DNA of 33,059 nt from Candidatus Bathyarchaeota archaeon (lineage in GTDB: Archaea; Thermoproteota; Bathyarchaeia; Bathyarchaeales; Bathycorpusculaceae). The stretch spans positions 1-33,059 of the forward strand of contig JAOZGY010000070.1 of assembly GCA_026015145.1 (NCBI GenBank), in the 5' to 3' direction. The notes beneath the pieces were generated by a model. It was not told where the DNA came from and ran no database searches. It worked only from the letters and a program-made list of their open reading frames with translations. Made by a program: the position numbers and the translations under genes. This document shows positions 1-6,984 of the stretch, piece after piece. Numbering within the stretch: the first letter of the stretch is position 1; each line of letters begins with the position of its first letter.

Positions 1-125
1 TTTACATCTTTTTTTTTAAAATACCTTTTTTCAATCATTCTAATTGTGGTTAAAATTATTTAGTAATTGAAAAAATATATCCTACTACTGCAAATCATTT
101 ATTTCCTGTGTCTGTGACTTCAATT

Positions 126-201
126 ATCACGTTTAAATCACGTGTGATTATTTATTAACATACAATATCACATCATTTGTGATCCAAATGTGATTTGTGA
201 T
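126..201. promoter_or_regulatory. Cluster of ATCAC/GTGAT half-sites (possible operator array)
   Basis: Six copies of ATCACR or its complement lie within 76 bases: ATCACG at 126-131, a palindrome ATCAC-GT-GTGAT at 137-148, an inverted pair ATCACA/TGTGAT at 167-172 and 178-183, and two direct TGTGAT copies at 189-194 and 196-201. The stretch lies just downstream of nadE, in a 244-base gene-free end of the window, so it may belong to a gene left of the window. Dense inverted and direct half-sites look like binding sites for a dimeric regulator. No cognate regulator can be named. The rest of 1-244 is AT-rich with no ORF I can support. Confidence 0.4.
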
Positions 202-244
202 GTTCATGCTTATCGAATGAACTATTTATTCAATTAATAGTAAA

Positions 245-1039
245 TCAAATTTTTATAGTTGGAGGTAAACATCTTTTATGTTTATTAGAAAGCCATCTTT
301 TTTTGATTTTTAGAATTATATCTTTTCTAATTTTCAAATCATCAGCAATTTGATCAATTGTCATCATATGTTCTAGTCCGTAAAGAACGAGGTCAAGCTC
401 TTCATATTTAATTTCTAATTCAGATTCAGCCGATTGATTTTTCCATAAACCAGGAGAAGGAGGTTTTAAAGCAATTCTTTTTGGAATACCTAATCGTATG
501 GCTAGTTGCTGAACCTGGGTTTTATATAAACTCATTATTGGGGCAATATCAGATGCTCCATCACCCCATTTTGTAAAATACCCAATCATAGTTTCAGATT
601 TATCCGAAGTCCCACAAACTAGTCTGTTGAATGCGTTAGCATAATAATAAAGATAAAGCATTCTCATTCTAGCTTTAATGTTTCCTTTTGAAACTTTATC
701 GCGGGGATCAAAAACTGATAAATTATTATATAAAATACCTAGAACCTTTGATATATCCTGCATTTCTACTTTAATATTAAATTTATCTGCTACAATCTTC
801 GCATCATTAATATCCGCAATGTTATAGGTTTCTTTTTCAGGCAGGATTAATCCTATTATCTTTTCACCTCCAATTGCAGAACTTGCTAATGCAGCAACTG
901 TGCAACTATCAACTCCTCCTGAAATACCTAATACAATCCCTTCGAATTCGTTCCTTTCGACGTATCCTTTAATGAACTGTTTAATAATCTTCTCTACTTT
1001 GGAGAAATTGATATCTAAAACTGATGGATTTAGCTTCAT
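245..1039 (-). CDS. nadE: NH3-dependent NAD+ synthetase
   Basis: Last step of NAD biosynthesis: amidates nicotinic acid adenine dinucleotide using ATP and ammonia. The 264-residue protein has the PP-loop SGGVDS at about residues 40-45, the GTSDKSE segment and the KWGDGASDIAP segment typical of the ammonia-dependent enzyme. There is no nitrilase-type glutaminase domain, and the length fits the short form. It starts with ATG and is divergent from elf1; the 101-base gap contains a near-palindromic TATTTAA box at about 1079-1085 that could serve both directions. nadK, acting on the product NAD+, lies in the same window but in a separate cluster. Family assignment is secure. Confidence 0.95.
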   Translation of the reverse strand: MKLNPSVLDINFSKVEKIIKQFIKGYVERNEFEGIVLGISGGVDSCTVAALASSAIGGEKIIGLILPEKETYNIADINDAKIVADKFNIKVEMQDISKVLGILYNNLSVFDPRDKVSKGNIKARMRMLYLYYYANAFNRLVCGTSDKSETMIGYFTKWGDGASDIAPIMSLYKTQVQQLAIRLGIPKRIALKPPSPGLWKNQSAESELEIKYEELDLVLYGLEHMMTIDQIADDLKIRKDIILKIKKRWLSNKHKRCLPPTIKI

Positions 1040-1078
1040 AAGTAGTCGCTATCCTTAACATCTATGTTAGTAGGTAAG

Positions 1079-1085
1079 TATTTAA
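1079..1085 (+). promoter_or_regulatory. TATA box for elf1 (possibly shared with nadE)
   Basis: TATTTAA inside AAGTATTTAAG lies 56 bases before the elf1 ATG, giving an expected leader of about 30 bases with a GAAGGA ribosome site. Read on the other strand (CTTAAATACTT) it is also TATA-like, 40-47 bases upstream of the nadE ATG. Confidence 0.45.
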
Positions 1086-1140
1086 GAGAAACCACAAGTA
1101 TAAAGAAAATGCCAATCTACAACTGAGAAGGATAAACTAA

Positions 1141-1410
1141 ATGGGGCGAAAAAGGAAAAGGATAGTTCATATTCCTAAAAAACGGTTGCCGAAACTCTTT
1201 TCTTGTCCAAAATGCGGTAAAGAAACAGTTGGAGTAAAAATCTCAAGAGAGACTAAAAGAGCTATGGCAGGTTGTAGTAGTTGTGGTCTCAATGCAGATT
1301 TCCCAATTAAACCCGCTCAAACAGAAGTTGATATTTATTGTATGTTAACTGATAAAGTATTTTCTTCTCCCAAAAAAAACTTAGTTTCAAATACGCCAAA
1401 AAATACTTAA
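1141..1410 (+). CDS. Transcription elongation factor Elf1-like zinc-ribbon protein
   Basis: An 89-residue protein with a lysine/arginine-rich N-terminus (MGRKRKRIVHIPKKRLPK), then CPKC at about 22-25 and CSSC at about 45-48. This is the basic tail plus four-cysteine zinc ribbon of Elf1/Elof1. In eukaryotes the family binds RNA polymerase II and chromatin during elongation; archaeal members are predicted to act with RNA polymerase. The start is ATG with GAAGGA upstream. The GGGP synthase start follows within 15 bases, so the two are probably co-transcribed. The C-terminal 30 residues are low in recognisable features. Confidence 0.85.
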   Translation: MGRKRKRIVHIPKKRLPKLFSCPKCGKETVGVKISRETKRAMAGCSSCGLNADFPIKPAQTEVDIYCMLTDKVFSSPKKNLVSNTPKNT

Positions 1411-1424
1411 AAGGAGATTTGGGC

Positions 1425-2171
1425 TTGTTTGGACCTATTGAGAAATACTTACTTGAAAAAATAAATAACGAGACATCAATCCACATGACACTGGTGGACC
1501 CAGAGAAAATTACTGCTAAACAAGCTTCAAAAATAGCTGAAAGTGCTAGTCAAAGTGGTACAGCTGCAATTATGATAGGAGGATCGACTTTCGTTTCACA
1601 AGATCACCTTGACGATGTTGTTAAATCAATTAAACAGACTGTAGAGATTCCAATAATTCTTTTTCCAAATAATATAACCGGAATAAGTCAGAATGCAGAC
1701 GCTATTTGGTTTATGTCTCTTTTAAATTCAGTTGATCCTTATTTTCTGATGGGTGCTCAAATATTGGGAGCTCCTTTAGTAAAAAAACTAGATTTGGAAC
1801 CAATTTCATTAGGTTATATAATTGTTGGTGACGGGGGAACTGCTGGTATTGTTGGTAAAGCACTTCCAATTCCTTATTCTAAACCTGAACTTGCAGTAGC
1901 ACATGCTTTGGCTGGGCAATATCTTGGAATGCACTTCATTTATCTTGAGGGTGGATCCGGAGCAAGAATTCCTGTTCCTCCAAATATTATTCGCACAGTC
2001 AAAAGCGTACTCGATATTCCTTTAATCGTGGGAGGAGGTATAAGAAATAAAGAACAAGCTATTGCTGCAGTTTCTGCAGGGGCTGATATTATAGTAACAG
2101 GAAATATCATTGAGAGTTCTGATGCTAATCAAAAGATGTCTGAAATTGTTAAAGGAATCAGAAATAAGTGA
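1425..2171 (+). CDS. Geranylgeranylglyceryl phosphate synthase
   Basis: Forms the first ether bond of archaeal membrane lipids from sn-glycerol-1-phosphate and geranylgeranyl diphosphate. It is a TIM-barrel protein of about 248 residues with MTLVDPEK near residue 23 (Mg/diphosphate-binding Asp), the YLEGGSGARIPVP phosphate-site segment and the late IVGGGIRNKEQA glycine-rich loop, all family hallmarks. Two in-frame TTG codons are possible starts. TTG at 1425 is preferred because GGAG at 1413-1416 is 8 bases away, while the TTG at 1419 is too close. It follows elf1 at once. A ribosomal or replication role is excluded by the motif set. Confidence 0.92.
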   Translation: MFGPIEKYLLEKINNETSIHMTLVDPEKITAKQASKIAESASQSGTAAIMIGGSTFVSQDHLDDVVKSIKQTVEIPIILFPNNITGISQNADAIWFMSLLNSVDPYFLMGAQILGAPLVKKLDLEPISLGYIIVGDGGTAGIVGKALPIPYSKPELAVAHALAGQYLGMHFIYLEGGSGARIPVPPNIIRTVKSVLDIPLIVGGGIRNKEQAIAAVSAGADIIVTGNIIESSDANQKMSEIVKGIRNK

Positions 2172-2301
2172 TCTTTTTACCTTCTATCATTTTTGAATTA
2201 AATTCGCTTAACCATCCTCATTTAAGGGGGACTTTTTCTATTTTTTTTACAGCAACTCAAAATAAACAGCTTGATAACAATTCTTGAAGGGGGCTCTCTG
2301 C

Positions 2302-5300
2302 TTGGACAATGTAATGAGTGAATCCTACAAGAACTATGTTCAAACTCTAGAAAAAGCCCTTCAGAAGCTATATAATATTAGTGGTGCTGCGCGATCAAAA
2401 GGAATAGACCCTTCTTTAGAAACGGAATGTATTATCGCAAAAGACATTGCTGATTTAGTTGAAGGACTTATTGGTCCAAAAGGAGTAGCTAAAAGTATAA
2501 GAAAATTAAACGAGAGATTTCAGCGCGAGGAAATAGCCTTCAAAATAGCTGAAGAAATTGTCCGTGGTACATTCGGAAAAATGGAACCGGAAACTTCAGC
2601 GGAACAAGCTATTCGCACAGCTCTAGCAATTTTTACTGAAGGTCTCACTGCTGCTCCAATACAGGGAATAGCAAAAGTGAAAATAAAAACTAATTCTGAT
2701 CAAAGTAAATATCTTGCAATCTATTTTGCTGGGCCTATTAGATCAGCTGGAGGAACAGATCAAGCATTAACACTTGTGGTTGGAGATTTTGTGAGACGTT
2801 TATTAGGTCTTGATAAATATAAACCAACATCTGATGAAATCTCGCGTTTTGCAGAGGAACTAAGACTTTATGAACGCACTGTAGGGCGTTTTCAGTATCA
2901 TATACCTGATGAGGAATTAAAAAAAGCCCTTACTCTGTTACCAGTTGAAGTTACAGGTACAGAATCAGACAAAGTGGAAGTAGCTTCTTTTAGAAATCTG
3001 CCAAGAGTAGAGACTAACCATGTAAGAGGTGGAGCTCTTAGGGTGGTTAATGATGGCATTGTAGGTAGAGCTCCTAAAGTATTGACAATTGTTGAAAAAC
3101 TTGGTTTTCAAGGATGGGATTGGCTAAAAGATATTCGAAAAAAATCAGAAAAAAAATCTGCCGATTTTATGGATGATATTATTGCTGGTAGACCAATTTT
3201 CTCTTTTCCATCTAAGATTGGAGGATTTAGACTAAGATATGGAAGATCAAGAAACACAGGACTTGCAGCTGTAGGAATACATCCTGCAACAATGCTTGTT
3301 CTTGAAAATTTTCTAGCTGCTGGAACACAAATGCGGTTACAGCTTCCTGGAAAAGGATGTGTTACTATGCCTGTAGACTACCTTGAGCTTCCAATTGTTA
3401 TGTTAAAGGATGGTTCTGTGGTTCAGGTATCGGTGAAAAGTTATTATAAAATAAAGGGCAAGATTAAGAAAATTCTTTTCTTAGGAGACATTCTGATCAG
3501 TTATGGAGACTTTCTTTATACTCGAAAGCCGCTTTCACCTTCTGGATACGTTGAGGAGTGGTGGATTCAGGATCTTGATCTTATTCTTAAAAAAAAATTC
3601 TGTGGTAATATAAAGGACGCTAGCTCCAAAATCAAGATTGCTCCTAAGAGATTGACCTTGCTTCTGAAAGACCCTTATAAAAATAAACCAAGTGTTGAAG
3701 AAGCAGAGTTATTATCAATTAACCTTAAAGTCCCATTACATCCTGCTTTTACCTTTTATTGGTCGAATTTATCAAGTGTTGAGGAGGTCATGTTACTTCA
3801 AGAATGGTTATCTAACGCTAAAGTCTCTTTGAGTGATGCTAAGAATAGATCTATCGAAGGCAAGTTTGACAATAAAATATCTAACCTGCTTAGAAAAATT
3901 TTTATGCCCTTCAATATCTTACATGATAACATTTTTCTTAAAGGAGACCTTGCTTATGCTTTTTGCTTGAATTTAGGGTATAGTGTTTCTCAAAAACAAG
4001 AAAAAAACGATTCTATCTCTATACTTGACTTCATTAGTTCAATATCAGGAATCAAAATCAAGGACAAAGCTCCAACCTTTGTTGGTGCACGTATGGGAAG
4101 ACCTGAAAAAGCTAAACGACGAGAAATGCGCCCTTTAGTGCATGTTCTGTTTCCTGTTGGTTTATCAGGTGGGCCTAGAAGAGATTTAATAAAAGCATCT
4201 AAGCAAGGTCCTGTTTTTATCAACATTGTAAAACGTAAGTGCCCAGTTTGTAAATCTTTTACATCCAAAGTGAAGTGCAGTACTTGTAGTACGAAAACTA
4301 TACTGGAGAAGAATTGCCCTCGTTGTGGACTTTCACTAAAATCATCGTTTTGTCCAACCTGCAAAGTTGACAGTGTACCATATCAACGACAAGCAGTCAA
4401 CTTTAACCTTCTAGTTAAAAACGCTTGTCAAAAGATCAAAGTGAGCGCTCCAAAAATACTGAAAGGTGTTAAAGGACTAACTAATGAAGATAAAATTCCT
4501 GAAGCTATTGAAAAGGGTATTTTGCGCGCAAAATATGATTTATCTGTATATAAAGATGGTACAATTAGATTTGATGTAACTAATGCGCCTTTAACTCATT
4601 TTAAGTCTTCTGAAGTTGGAATTAAAATTGAAAAATTAAAACAACTTGGCTATTCTTATGATATAAATGGCACACTTTTGACTAGCTCTAGTCAAATAAT
4701 AGAACTAAAAATTCAAGATGTTGTGATTCCTAGAAAAGCAGTAAAATATTTTATTCAAGTAGCTAATTTCATAGATGATTTATTAACCAAGGTATATGAT
4801 CTTCCACCTTTCTATAACGTTAAACTGCCTGAAGATCTGATTGGTCATTCAATTATGGGTTTAGCTCCACATACATGTGTTAGCATTTTAGGAAGAATAA
4901 TTGGTTTTACTGAATTAAATATCTGTTATGCTCATCCAATCTGGCATTCAGCTAAGAGAAGAGATTGTGATGGAGATGAAGATGCAATTTTGTTAGCTCT
5001 AGATACTCTATTGAACTTTTCACGTCGATATCTTCCAGCTCAAATAGGCGGAATTATGGATACTCCATTACTATTGACTCCTTTTGTTAATACAAAAGAA
5101 GTCCAAAGGCAAGCTCATGATCTTGACGTTGATAAAACATACTCTCTTGAATTCTATGAAAAAACTTTTGATAATTTGGACGCTAAAGACGTGAGTCAAT
5201 TTATCGATATAGTTAGTCATAGGCTTGGAACCGAAGCCCAATTTCAAGGATTTTATTATACTACACCAGTTTCAAACATAAATCTTGGAAATTCCACTAG

Positions 5301-5718
5301 TTCATATAAATTATTTTCGTCAATGATAGAGAAGCTTCATAAACAACTTGATCTAGGAGAAAAAATTGATGCTGTTGATGTTAAATACGTTGCTTTAAAG
5401 GTTTTAACAACTCATTTTCTTAGAGATATTGCTGGTAATCTGCGTGCTTTTTCAACTCAAGGATTTAGATGCAAATCTTGTAACAAACGTTTTCGTCGAT
5501 TGCCATTACGTGGAAAATGTTCTTCTTGTAATGGTCCCTTGACGCTTACCGTTTATCGTGGCGGAATAGAAAAATACGTAGATGTTGCTCAAAAATTGAT
5601 TGATGAATACGATTTACCTGACTATTATTCTCAACGACTAACTTTGATAAGAGAGGAAATTGTGGCTTTATTTGATAATAATAAACCAAAACAACTGAGT
5701 CTATTAAAATTTACATAG
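2302..5718 (+). CDS. polC: DNA polymerase D large (catalytic) subunit DP2
   Basis: Catalytic subunit of the two-barrel family D replicative polymerase. From the TTG at 2302 it is about 1138 residues, normal for an intein-free DP2. The catalytic acidic motif DCDGDED falls at about residues 888-894, followed by a conserved GGIMDTPLLLTPF segment. Two zinc-binding groups occur near residues 645-690 (CPVC...CSTC...CPRC...CPTC) and another near the C-terminus (CKSC...CSSC). The last residues, KQLSLLKFT, fit a PCNA-interacting QxxLxxF motif. The start is uncertain: GAAGGGGG at 2286-2293 favours TTG 2302 (ATG 2314 and TTG 2284 are alternatives). DP1, the exonuclease subunit, is not in the window. The gene is distant from PCNA (25252) but both serve the same replisome. 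Confidence 0.97.
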   Translation: MDNVMSESYKNYVQTLEKALQKLYNISGAARSKGIDPSLETECIIAKDIADLVEGLIGPKGVAKSIRKLNERFQREEIAFKIAEEIVRGTFGKMEPETSAEQAIRTALAIFTEGLTAAPIQGIAKVKIKTNSDQSKYLAIYFAGPIRSAGGTDQALTLVVGDFVRRLLGLDKYKPTSDEISRFAEELRLYERTVGRFQYHIPDEELKKALTLLPVEVTGTESDKVEVASFRNLPRVETNHVRGGALRVVNDGIVGRAPKVLTIVEKLGFQGWDWLKDIRKKSEKKSADFMDDIIAGRPIFSFPSKIGGFRLRYGRSRNTGLAAVGIHPATMLVLENFLAAGTQMRLQLPGKGCVTMPVDYLELPIVMLKDGSVVQVSVKSYYKIKGKIKKILFLGDILISYGDFLYTRKPLSPSGYVEEWWIQDLDLILKKKFCGNIKDASSKIKIAPKRLTLLLKDPYKNKPSVEEAELLSINLKVPLHPAFTFYWSNLSSVEEVMLLQEWLSNAKVSLSDAKNRSIEGKFDNKISNLLRKIFMPFNILHDNIFLKGDLAYAFCLNLGYSVSQKQEKNDSISILDFISSISGIKIKDKAPTFVGARMGRPEKAKRREMRPLVHVLFPVGLSGGPRRDLIKASKQGPVFINIVKRKCPVCKSFTSKVKCSTCSTKTILEKNCPRCGLSLKSSFCPTCKVDSVPYQRQAVNFNLLVKNACQKIKVSAPKILKGVKGLTNEDKIPEAIEKGILRAKYDLSVYKDGTIRFDVTNAPLTHFKSSEVGIKIEKLKQLGYSYDINGTLLTSSSQIIELKIQDVVIPRKAVKYFIQVANFIDDLLTKVYDLPPFYNVKLPEDLIGHSIMGLAPHTCVSILGRIIGFTELNICYAHPIWHSAKRRDCDGDEDAILLALDTLLNFSRRYLPAQIGGIMDTPLLLTPFVNTKEVQRQAHDLDVDKTYSLEFYEKTFDNLDAKDVSQFIDIVSHRLGTEAQFQGFYYTTPVSNINLGNSTSSYKLFSSMIEKLHKQLDLGEKIDAVDVKYVALKVLTTHFLRDIAGNLRAFSTQGFRCKSCNKRFRRLPLRGKCSSCNGPLTLTVYRGGIEKYVDVAQKLIDEYDLPDYYSQRLTLIREEIVALFDNNKPKQLSLLKFT

Positions 5719-5735
5719 AAAGCTTTTCTATTTAG
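5716..5735 (+). terminator. Possible hairpin/T-rich end of the DP2 transcript
   Basis: TAGAAA-GCT-TTTCTA at 5716-5730 is a perfect 6-base inverted repeat starting at the DP2 stop codon, followed by a T-rich run. Archaeal termination depends mainly on T tracts, so the hairpin may be incidental. Confidence 0.3.
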
Positions 5736-5750
5736 ACTTTCCTTTCTATA

Positions 5751-5787
5751 TTTGGTGAAATACAATAAAAGAATTTTTTCACCCAAA
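5751..5787 (+). promoter_or_regulatory. TATA-like box flanked by an imperfect inverted repeat
   Basis: TTTGGTGAAA at 5751-5760 and TTTCACCCAAA at 5777-5787 are inverted copies with one extra C. Between them lies TACAATAAAAG, a TATA-like element about 30 bases before the TTG start of the winged-helix gene. Arms on both sides of a promoter suit an autoregulatory operator for that gene; this is inference. Confidence 0.35.
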
Positions 5788-5794
5788 TGCCTAT

Positions 5795-6028
5795 TTGCAA
5801 CGTATAAGAAATGTACAAGCAGGTCTTAGGTCTAGAACTAAAATTCTAAATGTTTTAGAAAAAACTTCGAATCAGGCTATTTTTTTAACCAAAGCCACTT
5901 CTTTGTCATATTCTGTTGTGCTATACCATCTTAGACTTCTGGAACGTGAAGAAATAGTTAAGCGGAAAGGAAAGCGTCCCTATTATTGGTTAATTACTGG
6001 GATAGGACAGAAACAGCTTATCAGCTAA
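5795..6028 (+). CDS. Small winged-helix (ArsR-like) DNA-binding protein
   Basis: A 77-residue protein that is almost entirely one winged helix-turn-helix: helix RTKILNVLE, a predicted turn and recognition helix SLSYSVVLYHLRLLERE, then a basic wing KRKGKRPYYWLIT. This is the general arrangement of ArsR/MarR-like archaeal regulators. No metal-sensing cysteines are present (the protein has no Cys). The start is TTG with no clear ribosome site; a TATA-like box about 30 bases upstream suggests a leaderless transcript. It sits between DP2 and Sec61-beta. Targets are unknown, but its own promoter is flanked by an inverted repeat, which suggests autoregulation. Confidence 0.7.
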   Translation: MQRIRNVQAGLRSRTKILNVLEKTSNQAIFLTKATSLSYSVVLYHLRLLEREEIVKRKGKRPYYWLITGIGQKQLIS

Positions 6029-6218
6029 GACATGAAATTGTTTTGATGAATCTCTCAGTAGAGTGAATTTACTTGTTGCTCGCGACTCTTGTTTCTCTAA
6101 CAATCATTTCTGTTGGTTTTAGTTGTTTATTTATAACTAAATTCGTGGTTTTCCATTGAGATTATTCTTCCTATCTATTTGAAATTAAAAGCTTAATTGT
6201 TGCACAAAATTAATAATG

Positions 6219-6233
6219 CAGAAGTTTAATATT
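6219..6233 (+). promoter_or_regulatory. TATA-like box for Sec61-beta
   Basis: An AT-rich TTTAATATTT element lies about 40-45 bases upstream of the ATG at 6267, in a 238-base gap otherwise without a recognisable gene or RNA. Confidence 0.3.
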
Positions 6234-6266
6234 TGACCCAATTCGTGTTAGGATAGGAAACCCGAT

Positions 6267-6437
6267 ATGAGTAGAAAAAGAAAAGATAGCAGTCCAATGC
6301 CAGCTGCAAGCGCTGGTCTTCTTAGGTTCTTTGAAGAAGAAACTGAAGGTATAAAGATTAGACCGGAATTTCTAGTAGTGCTTGCTGTAATTGTAATAAT
6401 TGGTTCTGTTTTAGCAAATGTGTTTTTTATAACCTAA
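6267..6437 (+). CDS. Preprotein translocase Sec61-beta subunit
   Basis: A 56-residue tail-anchored protein: basic N-terminus MSRKRKDSSPMP, the family signature ASAGLLRFFEEE at about 14-25, GIKIRPEF, then a single C-terminal membrane helix (about residues 34-55) ending in FFIT. This is the archaeal SecG/Sec61-beta pattern, part of the SecYEbeta protein-conducting channel. The start is ATG with a weak AGGA upstream. It is convergent with the Sm-like gene, leaving 7 bases between the stops. The length is normal for archaeal members (50-60 residues). Confidence 0.92.
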   Translation: MSRKRKDSSPMPAASAGLLRFFEEETEGIKIRPEFLVVLAVIVIIGSVLANVFFIT

Positions 6438-6444
6438 AAAATTT

Positions 6445-6726
6445 TCAAGATTCACTGGCTAACACTTCTATTCTCTGTACAGAATTTAAGTGTAAGAATA
6501 TGTCTCCTCTTTCTTCTCTGCTTGCAACTTGAGGAATCGGCTGAGCTATTGTTGCTCTTAATACTATTGCTTCAACCTCTGAAATCCAGATTCCTGCTGG
6601 CTTCTGAGTTACTGCGGTTAAAGTTCCTTCAAAACCATATGCGGGATCGATAATTATCCTTACTCTTTTCCCAACGGTTCTTTCTAGCATATGAACTATT
6701 GAAGGTGGCATTTTTTTGTCTGACAT
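6445..6726 (-). CDS. Sm-like (LSm) fold protein
   Basis: A 93-residue protein whose centre (about 18-56) reads like an Sm1 motif: GKRVRIIIDPAYGFEGTLTA followed by VTQKPAGIWISEVEAIVLR. That fits a short N-terminal helix, strand, glycine in the FEG-L turn, and following strands. The last part, RGDIFLHLNSVQRIEVL, resembles the Sm2 strand region, although the canonical R-G dyad (VIRGDNI-type) is reduced to ERGDIFLH. Archaeal LSm proteins form heptamer or hexamer rings that bind U-rich RNA. The assignment rests on pattern only. It overlaps nothing and is convergent with Sec61-beta. Confidence 0.6.
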   Translation of the reverse strand: MSDKKMPPSIVHMLERTVGKRVRIIIDPAYGFEGTLTAVTQKPAGIWISEVEAIVLRATIAQPIPQVASREERGDIFLHLNSVQRIEVLASES

Positions 6727-6984
6727 AAGCCTTGCAGAATCATTATGATCTGTGCTATTAAGATAAAAAAATTGCTCCTATCAGGAATTACTAATTCATG
6801 GAGTTTTTTTATTTTCTAAATTTATTTACTCAACTATTTTACATCTTTATTGTTAATTTTCAGAGCTTTCTTTTTTAAAATATATTTTAATTTGTATGTC
6901 CTATATCTGGATTATTGGATTTGATTTAGTTAAATTTTAATAGTTCTATTTGACTCCTTAAGAATCCTGTTGGAGGTATTGAAC

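Noticed and set aside
126-201. Possible CRISPR or tandem repeat from repeated TGTGAT
   Set aside because: Repeat units are only 6 bases, in both orientations and irregularly spaced; no spacers of uniform length.
3990-4364. 124-codon minus-strand open frame inside DP2
   Set aside because: It is antisense to well-conserved DP2 zinc-finger coding sequence, with no ribosome site or family pattern.
6029-6266. Possible C/D box RNA near TTTTGATGAAT after the winged-helix gene
   Set aside because: A C-like box exists but no D or D' CTGA at proper distance and no terminal stem.
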